DNA of 64,000 nucleotides from Bromus sterilis (GCA_950022295.1 OX465600.1:231529782-231593781), one strand, 5' to 3'. Positions 22,333-33,599 are shown, numbered from the stretch's first letter. Numbers and translations are program-made. Notes: a model not told the origin generated them from the letters alone.

Positions 22333-22433
22333 TGATCTATTTTTGTCTATTACTTGCATCGCCATAACATAGGTCTTGGGTATGGGTCTCATAGGTTATG
22401 AAAAAATTGTGTTTTCTGCCCCGAACCCCAATA
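22333..22433 (+). repeat. Copia 5' LTR, 3' end
   Basis: This is the remaining 101 bp of the Copia 5' LTR, matching 43951-44051. It ends CCCCAATA where the 3' LTR ends CCCCAACA, a C to T change at the terminal CA. Confidence 0.88.
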
Positions 22434-22450
22434 GTGGTATCATGAGCAAG
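22434..22450 (+). promoter_or_regulatory. Copia primer-binding site (one extra base)
   Basis: GTGGTATCATGAGCAAGG resembles the tRNA-iMet site GTGGTATCAGAGC with one inserted T. It directly follows the LTR. Confidence 0.75.
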
Positions 22451-22976
22451 GCTATGTGTAGATGTTTTGTACGGATAGAACACATCTAGTATGAGGGCAT
22501 CAATTCTCCAATTGTTACCCTCTCACATGTACTCGTTTAGCATTGCGCAATGTCCTGATGAAGCAGCCCCGACCGACCTTACGCCTTTCCGCGAGACTGG
22601 TGCCACGCTTGAGATATGGCTTGTACCATATAAGTGGTTGGGGTGTCTATCTCTCTAACATTAGCTTTGCGAAGACGTTTCCAACGGAGGGCCCCGAGAG
22701 GGGTGTAATAGAGGCAATTGCGGATTGGTGTGGCTTGTTTTTCGTAGGATAGAAACGGTTCTTTTCTCGAAATCCTTAGAAGCCACGTAAAACTTGCAAA
22801 AGATAAAGTAGAAAGGTGTTTTCAACTTTAATTTGCATGTCGGGGGGAATCATAGCATGTATGATTTACTGTTTATCCTGTTTTGCTAATATGCTAGATA
22901 TAACGATGTTAGCATAAATAGGATAATCTCTCACAACACCAACATTGTGTTCTCCCTTAATGGGCACTGCCTAGAA
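22451..22976 (+). other. Copia leader region, no intact gag
   Basis: Leader-like sequence with ACCGACCTTACGCCTTTCC and short frames only. A gag gene would be expected here or just beyond; none survives on this side of the CACTA insertion at 22977. Confidence 0.6.
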
Positions 22977-23009
22977 CACTACTAGGGAAATAGCTATACA
23001 TGGAAAGCT

Positions 23010-23395
23010 TATTAGTGGCACATATAGAAAGCCATGCGCCACCATCAGTTATGGGTGGCGCACTGGAAAATAATGCGCCACCCATAAGGTCTTATGGGTG
23101 GCGCATTATTTTCCAGTGCGCCACCCCTAAGAGTGGGCCAGCCTGGATGACCTTATACGTGGCGCATCTAGCAATATGCGCCACCCCTAAGAACCTTATA
23201 GGTGGCGCATTTACAGAATGCGCCACCCCTAAGAGCTTAGGGGTGGCGCATTCTGTAAATGCGCCGGCGCATTCTGTAAATGTGCCACCCATAAGGTCCT
23301 TAGGGGTGGCGCATTGTGGTAATGCGCCACCCATAAGAGCTTAGGGGTGGCGCATTGCACAGATGCGCCACCACTGACTTCCTATATGCGCCACT
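23010..23395. repeat. CACTA 5' subterminal palindromic repeats
   Basis: About eight GTGGCGCAT or ATGCGCCAC halves are arranged as palindromes separated by TTAGGGGTGG or CCCTAAGA(G/A)CTTA spacers. Neighbouring halves can pair, so the whole block could fold into a chain of hairpins. Expected role: sites bound by the element's own DNA-binding protein. Confidence 0.88.
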
Positions 23396-23639
23396 AAATG
23401 CCTAGAGCTGCCCTTATCTACTCCACCCCACCTACCACCTCTCATTCACTCCACACAATTCTCAAACTAGATCCACTCTTCTCACCCTAGATCTATTCCT
23501 TTTTCTCCTCCTCCCCACCTCATTTCTTCCATTTATCCATCGATACTTGGCATTACATCTATTTTGTTTCATATTGAAGTAAGTGGACCTCCTCCCAAAC
23601 TCTTTTGTTCCATTTATGACCCATATACTTGCCTTTATT

Positions 23640-23755
23640 AGCTTGGGGTTTGTGGTATATGTGAAGCTTGGGTTTGATGTATATGTGAAGCTTGTGGTGG
23701 TTTGATGTATATGTGAAGCTTATGGTGGTTTGATGTATATGTGTATCTTGAGTGG
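23640..23755 (+). repeat. Short tandem repeat in the transposase leader
   Basis: Four units of 24-28 bp with the core TTTGATGTATATGTGAAGCTT lie in the probable 5' untranslated region of the transposase gene. Unit lengths differ by insertion of GTGG. Confidence 0.8.
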
Positions 23756-23765
23756 CAAATGTTTT

Positions 23766-23866
23766 GCCGAAATGTCGATTCATTTCCGTTTCGGCAAATT
23801 TCTGGCGCACTCTCCGCATGCTCCCATGCATTATTAGGGAAGGTCATGCCGAATATTTACGGCGAC
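23766..23866 (+). promoter_or_regulatory. Leader palindrome A, upstream of transposase
   Basis: GCCGAAA and TTTCGGC pair across 16 bases. About 50 bp on comes AGGTCATGCCGAAT. The same order of motifs recurs at 29152-29245 before the second gene. No function is known to me; position suggests transcript-level or DNA-binding control. Confidence 0.6.
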
Positions 23867-23917
23867 GACTGTGATATATAATTGTGTTGCTCTCTCCGTG
23901 CACGCAGGTGATCGACC

Positions 23918-26900
23918 ATGGTCCGCGAGATGCTGAGCAATATCACCGTGGCTAGGTGGATGCAATGTGCGACAAACGACATGCTAAGGAATAATAGGTC
24001 GGATATAAGATGTCCGTGTCGGAGATGCAAACTGCAGTGCGTGACCGAGCCTGATTCCGGAATATTGCAAAGACACCTGAAGCGTAAAGGTTTGATGGAT
24101 GGCTACACACGATGGATAAGTGATGAAGCTGGTGAGGAGGAGGACGTCAATGGTGGGGCGCCAGTAAATGAGGAAGGGCAACCAGAAAACAGCGGCGGGC
24201 GAGACGACGAAGAGCATCCCGTACATGATCATGAAGAAGATGCCGAAGCGGATCATGTAGATCAAGATGCCGGACATGAAGATCAAGATGTCGGACATGA
24301 TGATTCAAGCTGGGTGCGGGACCCTCATGTTCAAGAGCTGCTTGTCAAAGAGGCGTTGAACGCAAGAGGTGCAGCTAGAGAGAAAGCCAAGATGGCGCAA
24401 CTCGAGAAAGACGCGATTACGAAGTTGTACGAAGGATGCAACGATGAGGATACCCGCTTGAATGTAACACTTGGGGCTATGGAGATGAAGGAAAAACACA
24501 AATGGACCGACGAAAGCTTCGATGATAACATGGCATTCTGGCACAATCGTCTTCTGAAGGGCAACACGTGCCCAACTAGTATCGCTGAGGCCAAGAAAGT
24601 CCTTTGCCCTCTCGATCTTCCGCACGTTAAATACCACGTCTGCATAAATGATTGCATGATCTATCGGGGTGAGGACGAAGATAAAACCACATGTTCGGTG
24701 TGCGGTGTTAGTCGATACAAGAGAGGGAAGAAAGTTCCTAGAAAAGTGGTATGGTACTTTCCGATCACTCCTCGTCTGCAGAGGTATTTCGTAGATCCCG
24801 AGGAAGCAAAGCTCATGACCTGGCACGCGGATAGAAAGAAGCTAAAAGAGGATGACCCGAACCCGGATCCGGAAAAGGAGGACATGCTGAGGCACCCTTC
24901 AGATGGTAGCCAATGGACTGCGTTGGACCTCAAATACCCAGATTTTGGGAATGAACCAAGGAACCTCAGGATTGGTGTGAGCGCCGATGGAGTCAATCCG
25001 TTTGGCGGCCAGAGCAGCACACACAGTACCTGGCCCGTGTTTGTATTCATATGCAACCTTCCCCCCTGGAAGTGCATGAAGAAAAAGTACATAACAATGT
25101 GTATGCTAGTTCAAGGGCCGAAACAACTAGGTACGGACCTCAATCTATATCTGCAGCTGTTGAAAGAGGAGCTAGAAACGTTATGGAAAGACGGAGTCAA
25201 TACGTGGGACGCCGCGGCAAAATAATATTTCCCAATGAAAGCCGCGGTGATCACGACGGTGCACGACTATCTCGGATACGGATATTTCTTAGGGCAGGTG
25301 GTCCAAGGATTCTGTGCATGCGTTAGGTGCATGGATAATACAACGTACCGCCAGCTACCAAAAGATCCCGGATCTTCAAAAACCGTGTTCCATGGGTCTC
25401 GGAGGTGGCTTCCCAAGAAACACGCGTGGAGAAAACAAGGACATCTGTTCGATGGAAGCGAGGAGCTCCGAGCACCCCCAGCTCGAAGGAGCGGCAAAGA
25501 AATCGACAACTTGCTGAAAACTTGGAAAGAGTGCACCGCGCCGGGAAAGAAAAAAAAGAAGACTCAGCCGTTGATGAGGGTATGGAAAGCGAGGTCTGTT
25601 TTCTGGGATTTGCAATACTGGAGTCTAGTCCGCAGTCCTCATAGCCTTGATCTAATGCATATCACAAAGAACGTGTGCGAGAGCTTGTTTGACACGCTGC
25701 TCAACATGCCGGAGAAGACCAAGGACGGGCCAAAAGCAAGGAATGACTTGAAATTTATGGGCATCAGGAGGGAACTTCACCCCCCTAGTGACGACGATGA
25801 TGAGCCGGAGGAGGAAGACGATACGGAAACGCAAAACTCTCGCAAACGAAAAAGGACGACCAAGAAGAAGACCGGTATTGATCACTGCCCCCCGGCATGC
25901 TTCACTCTGTGCGAGGAGGAGATCAAGCGGTTTATCCACTGCCTCATAGGAGTAAAATTTCCGAACGGCTACGCGGGGAAGATAAGCAGATACCTAGACG
26001 AGGCGAAGCAGCGTTTCAGCGGGATGAAATCTCACGACTGTTTCGTGCTGATGATGCAGATTCTCACGGTTGCGATGCGAGGGATAATGGACGAGCACGT
26101 CCGTAAAACATTGTTTGGCCTTTGCAACTTTTTTAACGTCATCTCCCGGAAGTCGAGTTGCGCTACGCAACTCAAAAGGCTACAGGAGGAGATCGTGCTC
26201 ATACTATGCGAGCTTGAGATCTATTTCCCGCCCGCGTTTATCGACATTATGGTGCATCTGCTGATCCACGTCGTGGAGGATATCGTCCAACTCGGGCCTG
26301 CGTTTCTGCGCAGCATGATGCCGTTCGAAAGGAGGAATGGGCACATCAAAAAATACGTTCGTAACAGGTCCCGTCCAGATGCAAGCATAGCGAAGGGCTT
26401 TCTAACCGAAGAGTGCATCTCTTTTTGTACGAATTATCTCAACACCGAGAACACTGTTGGTCTGGCCGTCAACAAGCACTTTGGCAGGACCGATGGGTGT
26501 GGTCACCACGAGGGAAGCCGCGCAATGCATGTCAACTTTGACGGTCGAGACATCGACTTTGAAAGAGCAAGCCTAGTCGCGCTACAACACATCCAGCTGG
26601 TCGATCCTTGGATAGTAAAGCAGAAAGATTTAATCAGGAAGAAGTAAAGTGACCAGGGCCTACAGATAACGGACCGAGATCCACGGCTAATCAAAGAGCA
26701 CAACTCCGGTTTCACGACTTGGTTCAGGGACGAGCTTCGTGCTAATCCCCCGCGAAGGAACGCTTCCGAGGACGAAAATATGATATTCACCTTGTCACAG
26801 GGTGCCGCACGCAACCTGATGACCTATCAAGCGTATGATATCAACGGCTACACATTTTACACGGAGGAAAAGGACAATAACTGCGATTACCAGAACTCAG

Positions 26901-27421
26901 GGGTAACGGGGATATTCTACACCGATGACCTCAAGGAAAGATTCTATGGAAGGATCGAGGACATATGGGAGCTCGACTACTGTGGAGAGAAGGTGCCGAT
27001 GTTCCGTGTGAGATGGGCCAAGAGCGTCGTAAAAGAAGACCGGTACTTCACCACCATGGTTATACCCGAAGCCAAATCCAAGTCTGCGGGCGCAAACGTC
27101 ACCGCGAAAAATGAGCCATGGGTACTGGCTAGCCAAGTGGACCAATGCTTCTTCATTACCGACCCATCAAAACCGAGCCGCGTTGTAGTGAGGAGAGGCA
27201 AAAGAAACATCATCGGAATGGATGGAGTCGCCAACGAGCAAGACTTTGACAAGTACGGCGACCCGAAGATGAAGGATGACTACGCCGCTCAGGATACATA
27301 CACCACAACCCTACCGTAGAAAGGTCTCCTCCCGTTCAAGAGGAAAAGTGAAGGCGTCCCGGGCCTAAATTATTCAACCACGACAAAGAAGGGCAAGAAG
27401 AAGATCGTGAGGAAACGATAG
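23918..27421 (+). pseudogene. TNP2-type CACTA transposase, three in-frame stops
   Basis: One frame of 1167 codons runs from ATG 23918, in good context (GACCATGG), to TAG 27419-27421. It is interrupted only by TAA 25223-25225, TAA 26645-26647 and TAG 27317-27319. Near residue 28 begins a Cys-rich RCPCRRCK segment of the transposase-associated domain. Then an acidic linker, and the Transposase_21 region (about 215-620) with VKYHVCINDCMIYRGE, CSVCGVSRYKRG, GVSADGVNPFGG, VHDYLGYGYFLGQVVQGF and LDLMHITKNVCESLFD. A DUF4218-like region follows (about 675-800, KFPNGYAGKISRY to HIKKYVRNRSRPDASIAKGF), then a DUF4216-like region (about 1000-1065). The tail is basic (KKGKKKIVRKR). The transposase would cut and join the element ends. 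The first stop falls where related proteins have Glu (AK-stop-YFPMKAA). Confidence 0.92.
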
Positions 27422-27623
27422 CTAGATAGCTAGCTCCAAATTTAAGAAAAATATTTGATAATTCATGATCACTTTGTGTATGCATGGATTTAATATGCAC
27501 TTTGTAATTGATGATCACAATCTTATGTTTCCAAATGCCGCTACACCTTGTGTTTGTGGAATTGGTTCCGCGACGACACGGTTAAGGCATGGTACGTGGA
27601 TTGATATGATCACAATCGAAGTA

Positions 27624-27700
27624 CTCCCTCCGTTTCTTTTTACTCCGCATATAAGATTTGGTCAAAGTCAATCTTAATAAAGTTTGACCACTTTTATACA
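27624..27700 (+). mobile_element. Stowaway-type MITE, one end only
   Basis: CTCCCTCCGTTTC after TA at 27622-27623 is the terminal repeat of grass Stowaway elements. It is followed by the usual GGTCAAAGTCAA and AAGTTTGACC segments. The other end (GAAACGGAGGGAG) is not found, so it is a truncated copy inside the CACTA element. Confidence 0.75.
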
Positions 27701-27812
27701 CAATTGAAGCATCATGCCTAACTCCTTAAAAATATTTAGTAGCGATCAAAAAACTAGTAGCGATAAAAAACCAGATAGATAGCTAGTCCAATTAATAAAA
27801 AAAATTAAAAAA

Positions 27813-27990
27813 CTCTTATGGGTGGCGCATCTTTCATAAATGCGCCACTAAATGTGCTTAGGGGTGGCGCATTTTGCCAGAATGCGCCACCAAGAGGTTC
27901 CTTATGCGTGGCGCATTTCGGCGGAATGCGCCACGCATAAGGAACCTCCTTGTGGCGCATTCTGGCAAAATGCACCACCCCTAAGCCTTA
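27813..27990. repeat. Internal cluster of CACTA subterminal repeats
   Basis: About six GTGGCGCAT / ATGCGCCAC halves with the same TTAGGGGTGG and CCCTAAG spacers as the element ends, here between the two genes. GTGGCGCATTTTGCCAGAATG pairs with CATTCTGGCAAAATGC about 90 bp on, giving a large inverted repeat. Confidence 0.85.
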
Positions 27991-29151
27991 ACCTCCACGG
28001 CCCCCTCCCCCTTGCTGGTCACAGTACCCATTCGTCCTCGCCGCCGACGCCGAGCCCTAGCCGCCACCGTCCTCGCCGCCGACGCCGGAGCCACCCCTCG
28101 ACGCCACCGGAGGGGCCCAGTACGTACCCAGATCCAGGCCGCTCCGTCGCCGCCCGCGCCCCTCAACATCAATCTCCGCCGCCGCTTCTTCCCGAGCCCG
28201 CAGTCGCCGTCGCGCCTCTGCCTCGCCTCCGGCCGTCGCCTCCTTCAAGCAAGCGCCTTCCCTCCTCGCCGTCCTGCAACTGCATGGCCAGATACTCCCC
28301 CTCCCTCTCCCCTGCTCCCCTCCCTCTCCCCTGCTCCTGCAACTGCACGGCCAACCCCATTCTTAATTTACTCCATGGAGATGAATGATTTTGCCATGTT
28401 TCATGATTAGTGCTTTTCTGCCAGATAATTATTCATGATGCTAGGATTATTTCATGCTTGATTGTGGTTTACTCCATGGGGAGGCATGTAGAACAAGCCA
28501 TTTTTTTATGCTAGGATTATTTGATGCATATAGAACAAGCCATTTTTTTGCTAGGTCCAAATTTTCTGTTTTTTAGGTGTTGCAAAGTAGAACTTGCAAG
28601 TATAGATAAATTCAGACAAATGAAGTTTCTGGTTTGACTCTTATATGCTTTAGAATTTTCTAGTTTGACTCTTTTATGCTTTAAATTAAATTCTAAAGTT
28701 ACTTCCATCTAATGAAGTTTATAGCTTAATGAAAACTTTGCTAGATAAATGGATGTATATGAAATTTTAGAAAGATCTACTGAACTTTTTTACCATATGA
28801 AGAAAGCCAAGAAAGTGTTGAATTTGTTGTTAACAGAATTAAAAGAGAGAGGAGAATTTGTTCTACGATAGTTTTATATTTTGATGTGCCATTGTTACAT
28901 GATCGCATCATGTTTGTCCACTGTTTTGGTCAAGCTCATTTTTTATCCATTGTTACATATATATGTTGTTTGAATGATGTTAAATGATGTTTTTTAGTGC
29001 ATTGACAAGATGCTTTTCTTATCAATATTTTTATGCACTGTTTAGTGCATTGCTAGAATATGTATTGTTCTACAATATATATATATATATGTTGCTTGTG
29101 CCTACATGTAGGCATTTGTTTTGTGCAGGTACAAATCATTATCCCCTTTCT
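27991..29151 (+). other. Probable promoter, leader exon and leader intron of the second CACTA gene
   Basis: GC-rich, CCGCCG-rich sequence (27991-28375) directly follows the repeat cluster and resembles a first-exon leader. AT-rich sequence (28376-29125) follows, with (AT)n at 29079-29093, like an intron; TTTTGTGCAG at 29118-29127 could be its acceptor. The open frames here overlap on both strands and show no known domain, so I do not call them genes. Confidence 0.5.
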
Positions 29152-29245
29152 CCCGAAATGTTGATTAACTTCCGTTTCGGTTGAGAAAGGGGCATTCTCA
29201 TGTTAAGAAAAAGAGCAAAGGTCATGCCGAATTTTTCCGTGAATT
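29152..29245 (+). promoter_or_regulatory. Leader palindrome B, upstream of second gene
   Basis: CCGAAA and TTTCGG pair across a short loop, then GGCATTCTC, then AGGTCATGCCGAATTTTTCCG. This repeats, in order and spacing, the motifs at 23766-23866 upstream of the transposase. Confidence 0.6.
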
Positions 29246-29279
29246 CGTGCATGACCTTTGCTATTTTTCTTACCATGAG
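29197..29279. repeat. Long hairpin (31-bp arms) before the second gene
   Basis: The arms 29197-29227 and 29249-29279 are inverted complements with about three mismatches, and the loop can pair further (CGAAT with ATTCG). The fold would be an 83-nt stem-loop 70 nt upstream of the start codon at 29350. Confidence 0.75.
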
Positions 29280-29349
29280 ATTATTTGGATTTATTTATTG
29301 TGCTAATTAATTAAGTAGTTGCATTTCTTAATATTGTACTAGTGCAAAC

Positions 29350-32300
29350 ATGTCGATCGGAGCCGACGCCGGTCCTTCTTCTCAGCCAGGAGAAAAAAGA
29401 AAGCAATTTTGGGAATACTCCCAGGAGGAGGTCGAGGAGCAGAGAGAAGAGGAAGTACCTCCGGGCGAGGAGGAGTATGAGGAGGAGATAGAGTCGGAGT
29501 CCGACTCATCGGATGATGACTTGGAGGAGGAGGCCGGTACGACAGACGGCGAGAGGAACATCGGCGAGGATGATGGGACCGGTGACTCCAACACAGATGG
29601 TACCCAGCCAAAGAAGAGGAATCGGAAACCGACCAAGGTCGGCGTCATCAGGCAAGAGTTTACTGTTGTGACCGCCGTCGGGATTCCTAAAGAGCCCGAA
29701 CGTTTTTCGGAAGGGTACGGCCGTCAAGTCGCGGCGATCCTCCGCAACACCGTGCCAATCACCACGATTAACCTCAGGAGTCGTGAGAATATTCATTATT
29801 GTCAGCTTCTTATCAACAAGCTTCACGGACGATACAAGTTTCCGGAGCCGTACGATAACACCAAACTCAGAGGGAACAAAGTAAACACATGGGCCCTCAG
29901 GAAGATGAGCAAGGCCTTTTCCAGTTGGAAAACCCGGGTGAAGAGGGAAATTTTTGAAAAGAACAAAACCTGTGAGGAGCTCAAGGAGAAAGAGCCGTTG
30001 ATCGACGAAGCTACCTACAACCTTTTCAAGGCTAGGTCTGAGTCCGAGCAAGCCAAGGCCGCGAGTGCAAAGGGCAAGGCCATGCGGTCGCAGGTCATAG
30101 GTAACCATCGTCTCGGAGCCGGTGGTTACAAAAGTTCCAAGCCTAAATGGGACAAGGAGGATGCCGAGTACGCCGCTGCGGGCATACCTAACCCCTTCCA
30201 GCAATAAAAAGATGATCCGTAGACCGAATTCTTTGTGAGGGCCCGGAGCTATAAGGACAAAGCAACCTCGAAAATAATTATCGATCCTAAGATTCAGGAG
30301 TTTACGACTGCCGTGGTAAGTAGTTTACCACGCGACCTTGTCGATTGAATTCTCGAGTGAAGTTCACAATTTCTTAACGTTTCACATTCTTTTTGCAGCA
30401 AGCGGAAATGAAAATCGCCTCATCGCAGGAGTCGTCGGTTAAGCCGGCCGGCCCGTGGGACAACGCCTTCAACAGGGCGTTGAACAAGGTCAAGAAGGTT
30501 GACGACGTGACGGCGAAGCCATCGTCAGCTGGCCGTGTGGTCGGCTTTGGTGCGGACCTAAATTGGTCCGAATATTTTGGAAAATCGGCGGAGCAGTCCG
30601 GTTCGAGGGGGCGCAAGGCGAGAAGGACCGAAGAAGATGCCGCTTATGTTCGTGGACTGGAGGAGAAGGTGAACATGCTTCCGCAGCTTGTCCAGGACGA
30701 AGTGGCGAAGACGATGAACGATCTCCTTCCAGATATGATGCAGTCGCTCGCGAATTGGCAAGCGCGTGGTGGACAAGGGCCCATACCAGTCCCCAGCATG
30801 GTCGGCAGCAACTCGGGCCCCGCGGCGCCTGCAGTCCCGACTCCGGCCGTAGTGGTGGCTCCCGCACCGACTCCCGGCGTATTGGTGACTCCGGACGCCA
30901 ACACCGCGGCGGCGACGCCGGACGTGATGGTAACTCCTCCGGCCACGATCGAGCAACCGGGGCATAACAATAATGCACCCGGCGGCAGCACAAATAGGGC
31001 GACCGACGCCACGGGAGGCAGCGCGCCCTCCGTCTCTTGCATGCCCGCCGTCATCGGCGGGGTCTCTTTACTAGCCGACCTCGACGCCCTCAAGGTAACT
31101 ATAAGCGTCTGCAACTCAAACGAGGACTTCATCTCCTTGCCTTTTTAGTGGAATCTCTCTGATGCCGTACATGCATATATATATATATATCTCTTTCACA
31201 GGAGGACACTCCATGCATTCTATTACAAGTCATGGACGGCGAGTTGAAGGATGTTGCCAAAGTTAAAATCATTCAACCACAAAATCGAATCATGCACAAT
31301 ATGCCGATGGCACCGGAGATGCATAGGGTTCAAATCTCTCTCGTGATTTCGGGCTACGAGAGAGTTGAACCTCCCATTCAACCCCCCGGATACGATGAGG
31401 ACGAGCCGGCAGTCCTCAGTGACTGTTTCAACCAAATATGCCTATGGCCGAAGAGCCAAATGCGTTTAATGACGGGGGAAAGGGGCACCACACCTAGGAC
31501 AACACCGCTAGTCATCGTGTCGGCGCCACATGATCCCATCGGAGCACAACAAGAAGACGATGATCTTGATGATGATATCAGCGCCGACCAGTTCATCAAT
31601 ACTTTGTATGATGCTGATGACTTATTCATGCCTCCCGCTGAAGGAGCCTATCAGCATGACGAGGAAGCTCGCGTTCCAGCTGATCCTGCGGCGAAGCCTG
31701 CTTGCTCCACGCGTCTCTTCGCTGCTTCTCAGGACATGTCTCCAGCAGCTTGCGCCTTCACCGAGCCTCAAGCAGATGCCACAAGATCTATTCTCAGCCC
31801 GTCCACACTCCATAAGGCGGCCACTGAGCAGATAAAGGCCGGTGACTGCTCAAAATCAGAAAAGAAGAAGGGACGGAAAAGAAAGAAGAGCATCACTTCT
31901 AGTAGCCAACCTTCGATGCCGATCCGGGCTCAGGACGGGCCACCAAGACCCAAGGATCTCTCGTTTGAAATCCATGTGGCTGGTAGGGCGATGCTACCTA
32001 AGGACATGCTGGACCTTGCAACTTCGGATATGCAGAGTGTGCATCATAGTATTATGGCATTAGAGAAGATTCTTCTTCGAGAAGAGAATCCCTCGTACCC
32101 GGTTTTCATGGCCAAGGTGCCACTCAACATGGGCTTCATCAACACTATCCCCGCGGATATGATAATCCTGCGGTTTTCGGAGATCTTCAATTTGTACCAT
32201 CTCAAGCGGCTGGACCATAGCCTTATCCGTCTGTTCTCGCTCAGCCTTTCTATGAGTATCAGGAGAGATAAGACCCCGAGCGTCGCAATATTGGACCCCT

Positions 32301-33084
32301 TCTACATGCGTGAAAGCATCTTGATGGACGACGGGGACGTGGCTCTCGCGGCGGGGTACATCACAGACTTCATGCTACGGAACACCGACAAAGATTCATT
32401 TCTTATGACCTACTCTCCCAAGTAAGTCATTCGCTCGCCTCCGTAGCATATATGCTTTCTTAGCTTTCCATTTTCCTCTTCCAACATTCCTTTTGGATTG
32501 TTTTAATTATGCAGTGAGGATCAAGACTGCGTGCTCATCTGCTTTTCACCGCAACACTCGCATGCCGTGTATTTAGACTCGGGAGTGTGAACAAGAAAGA
32601 TTACAAGTATATCATGAGAGTTTTGGATGATGCTCTCGTCGGCTACATAAAAGCCGGAGGCAAGATCATGAAGCACAAGTTCAGGAAAAATCAGCCTGGC
32701 GTGAACGTGTTCAACCATGTAACGCAGTTCCCGTGCGTCAAGCAGCCGGCTGGCAGTGTGAGGGATGCGTACTACGCCCTTCATCACATGAGGGCGATTG
32801 TACAGGAACAACGCAACCTTACGCTGCCAAGTCATCTCAGAGCGTGGGCCGAAAGGAAGGCGGAAATCCCCGATGCAAATCTGAAGGAGGAGTTCTTTCA
32901 CATCCAAGCGCAGATGGCGACTATCATCTGTCATGAAGTACAAATGAGGGGGTCGATCTTCCACTCCAACATTGCACCATCCAATGGGGAGATAGAAGTC
33001 CGCCTAAAGGCCCTGCGTGACACAAGGCCTTTCATGACGAAAGAAGGATGCCGCCCATTCCCCGAGCCGAGTCAGAACAATTGA
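29350..33084 (+). pseudogene. Second CACTA gene: Transposase_24-like region fused to Ulp1-like domain, four exons
   Basis: Exon 1 is 29350-30315, exon 2 30399-31094, exon 3 31202-32421 and exon 4 32515-33084. All introns have GT and AG ends, and the first two are phase 0. The protein has an acidic N-terminus, then a Transposase_24-like (Ptta/En/Spm) region (VGVIRQEFTVVTAVGI to KMSKAFSSWKTRVKREIFE and KAKAMRSQV-like text), an RGLEEKVNMLPQLV helix, a Pro/Ala/Thr-rich linker, a QISLVISGYE segment and the Ulp1-like end. Stops at 30205-30207 and 30220-30222 (near NPFQQ) and a 1-bp loss giving TGA 32588-32590 break it. At the Ulp1 cysteine site it reads KQPAGSVRDAYYALHHM (32740-32790), without Cys. 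Likely roles in the family: DNA binding to subterminal repeats; the Ulp1-like part has no settled function. Confidence 0.85.
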
Positions 33085-33590
33085 ATGTACTCTTTTTGTA
33101 ATTTGGATGTAATTTGGATGTACTGTTTGTGTAGTAGATGGTAGTGTCAAATACTCTTGGTGCTCTTTGTGTATAAATGTCACTGCATATGCATTTTTAT
33201 GCATATGTGCATGCTTTTCACCATTCATCGACTTGCTTTAAGTTGTTGATAAGAATAGATGCTAGATTGCTTTGTTCTCCTTTGGTATGATTCATATGGA
33301 TGTGACCTCTAAAGCTTTGTTTTGTGCAGGTTGAAGAGCAAACAAGATATGATGACAAAAGTAGCTTTCGGTTTTCAATAATTGTTGGACTCATTGTAAT
33401 TTTGTGATGGATGCATGTAATCTTGTGAATCTTGTTGGCCTCTAAACCTTTGTAATAAAAATTATATTGCAATTCTTTTGTATCAATAATTGTTGGCCTC
33501 ATTGTTATATTGTATCTTGCATTTCTGTAATATAATAAAAATATCTGTAATGCTTTTATTCTTTTATGTAATTCTTTTTTTTTGTTTTCT
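33085..33590 (+). other. 3' flank of the second CACTA gene
   Basis: AT-rich sequence without a gene. Repeated TTGTAAT/TCTGTAAT motifs and TTTTATGTAATTC near 33540-33590 correspond to 1010-1140 in the left-edge copy and probably include the polyadenylation region. Confidence 0.6.
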
Positions 33591-33599
33591 GTAATTATT

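Noticed and set aside
27991..28410. Candidate captured host gene (frames of 132-178 codons)
   Set aside because: Low-complexity Pro/Arg/Ser text open on both strands with no domain; better explained as a GC-rich leader exon.
29075..29095. (AT)n runs here and at 31174-31190
   Set aside because: Ordinary microsatellites in introns of the CACTA second gene.
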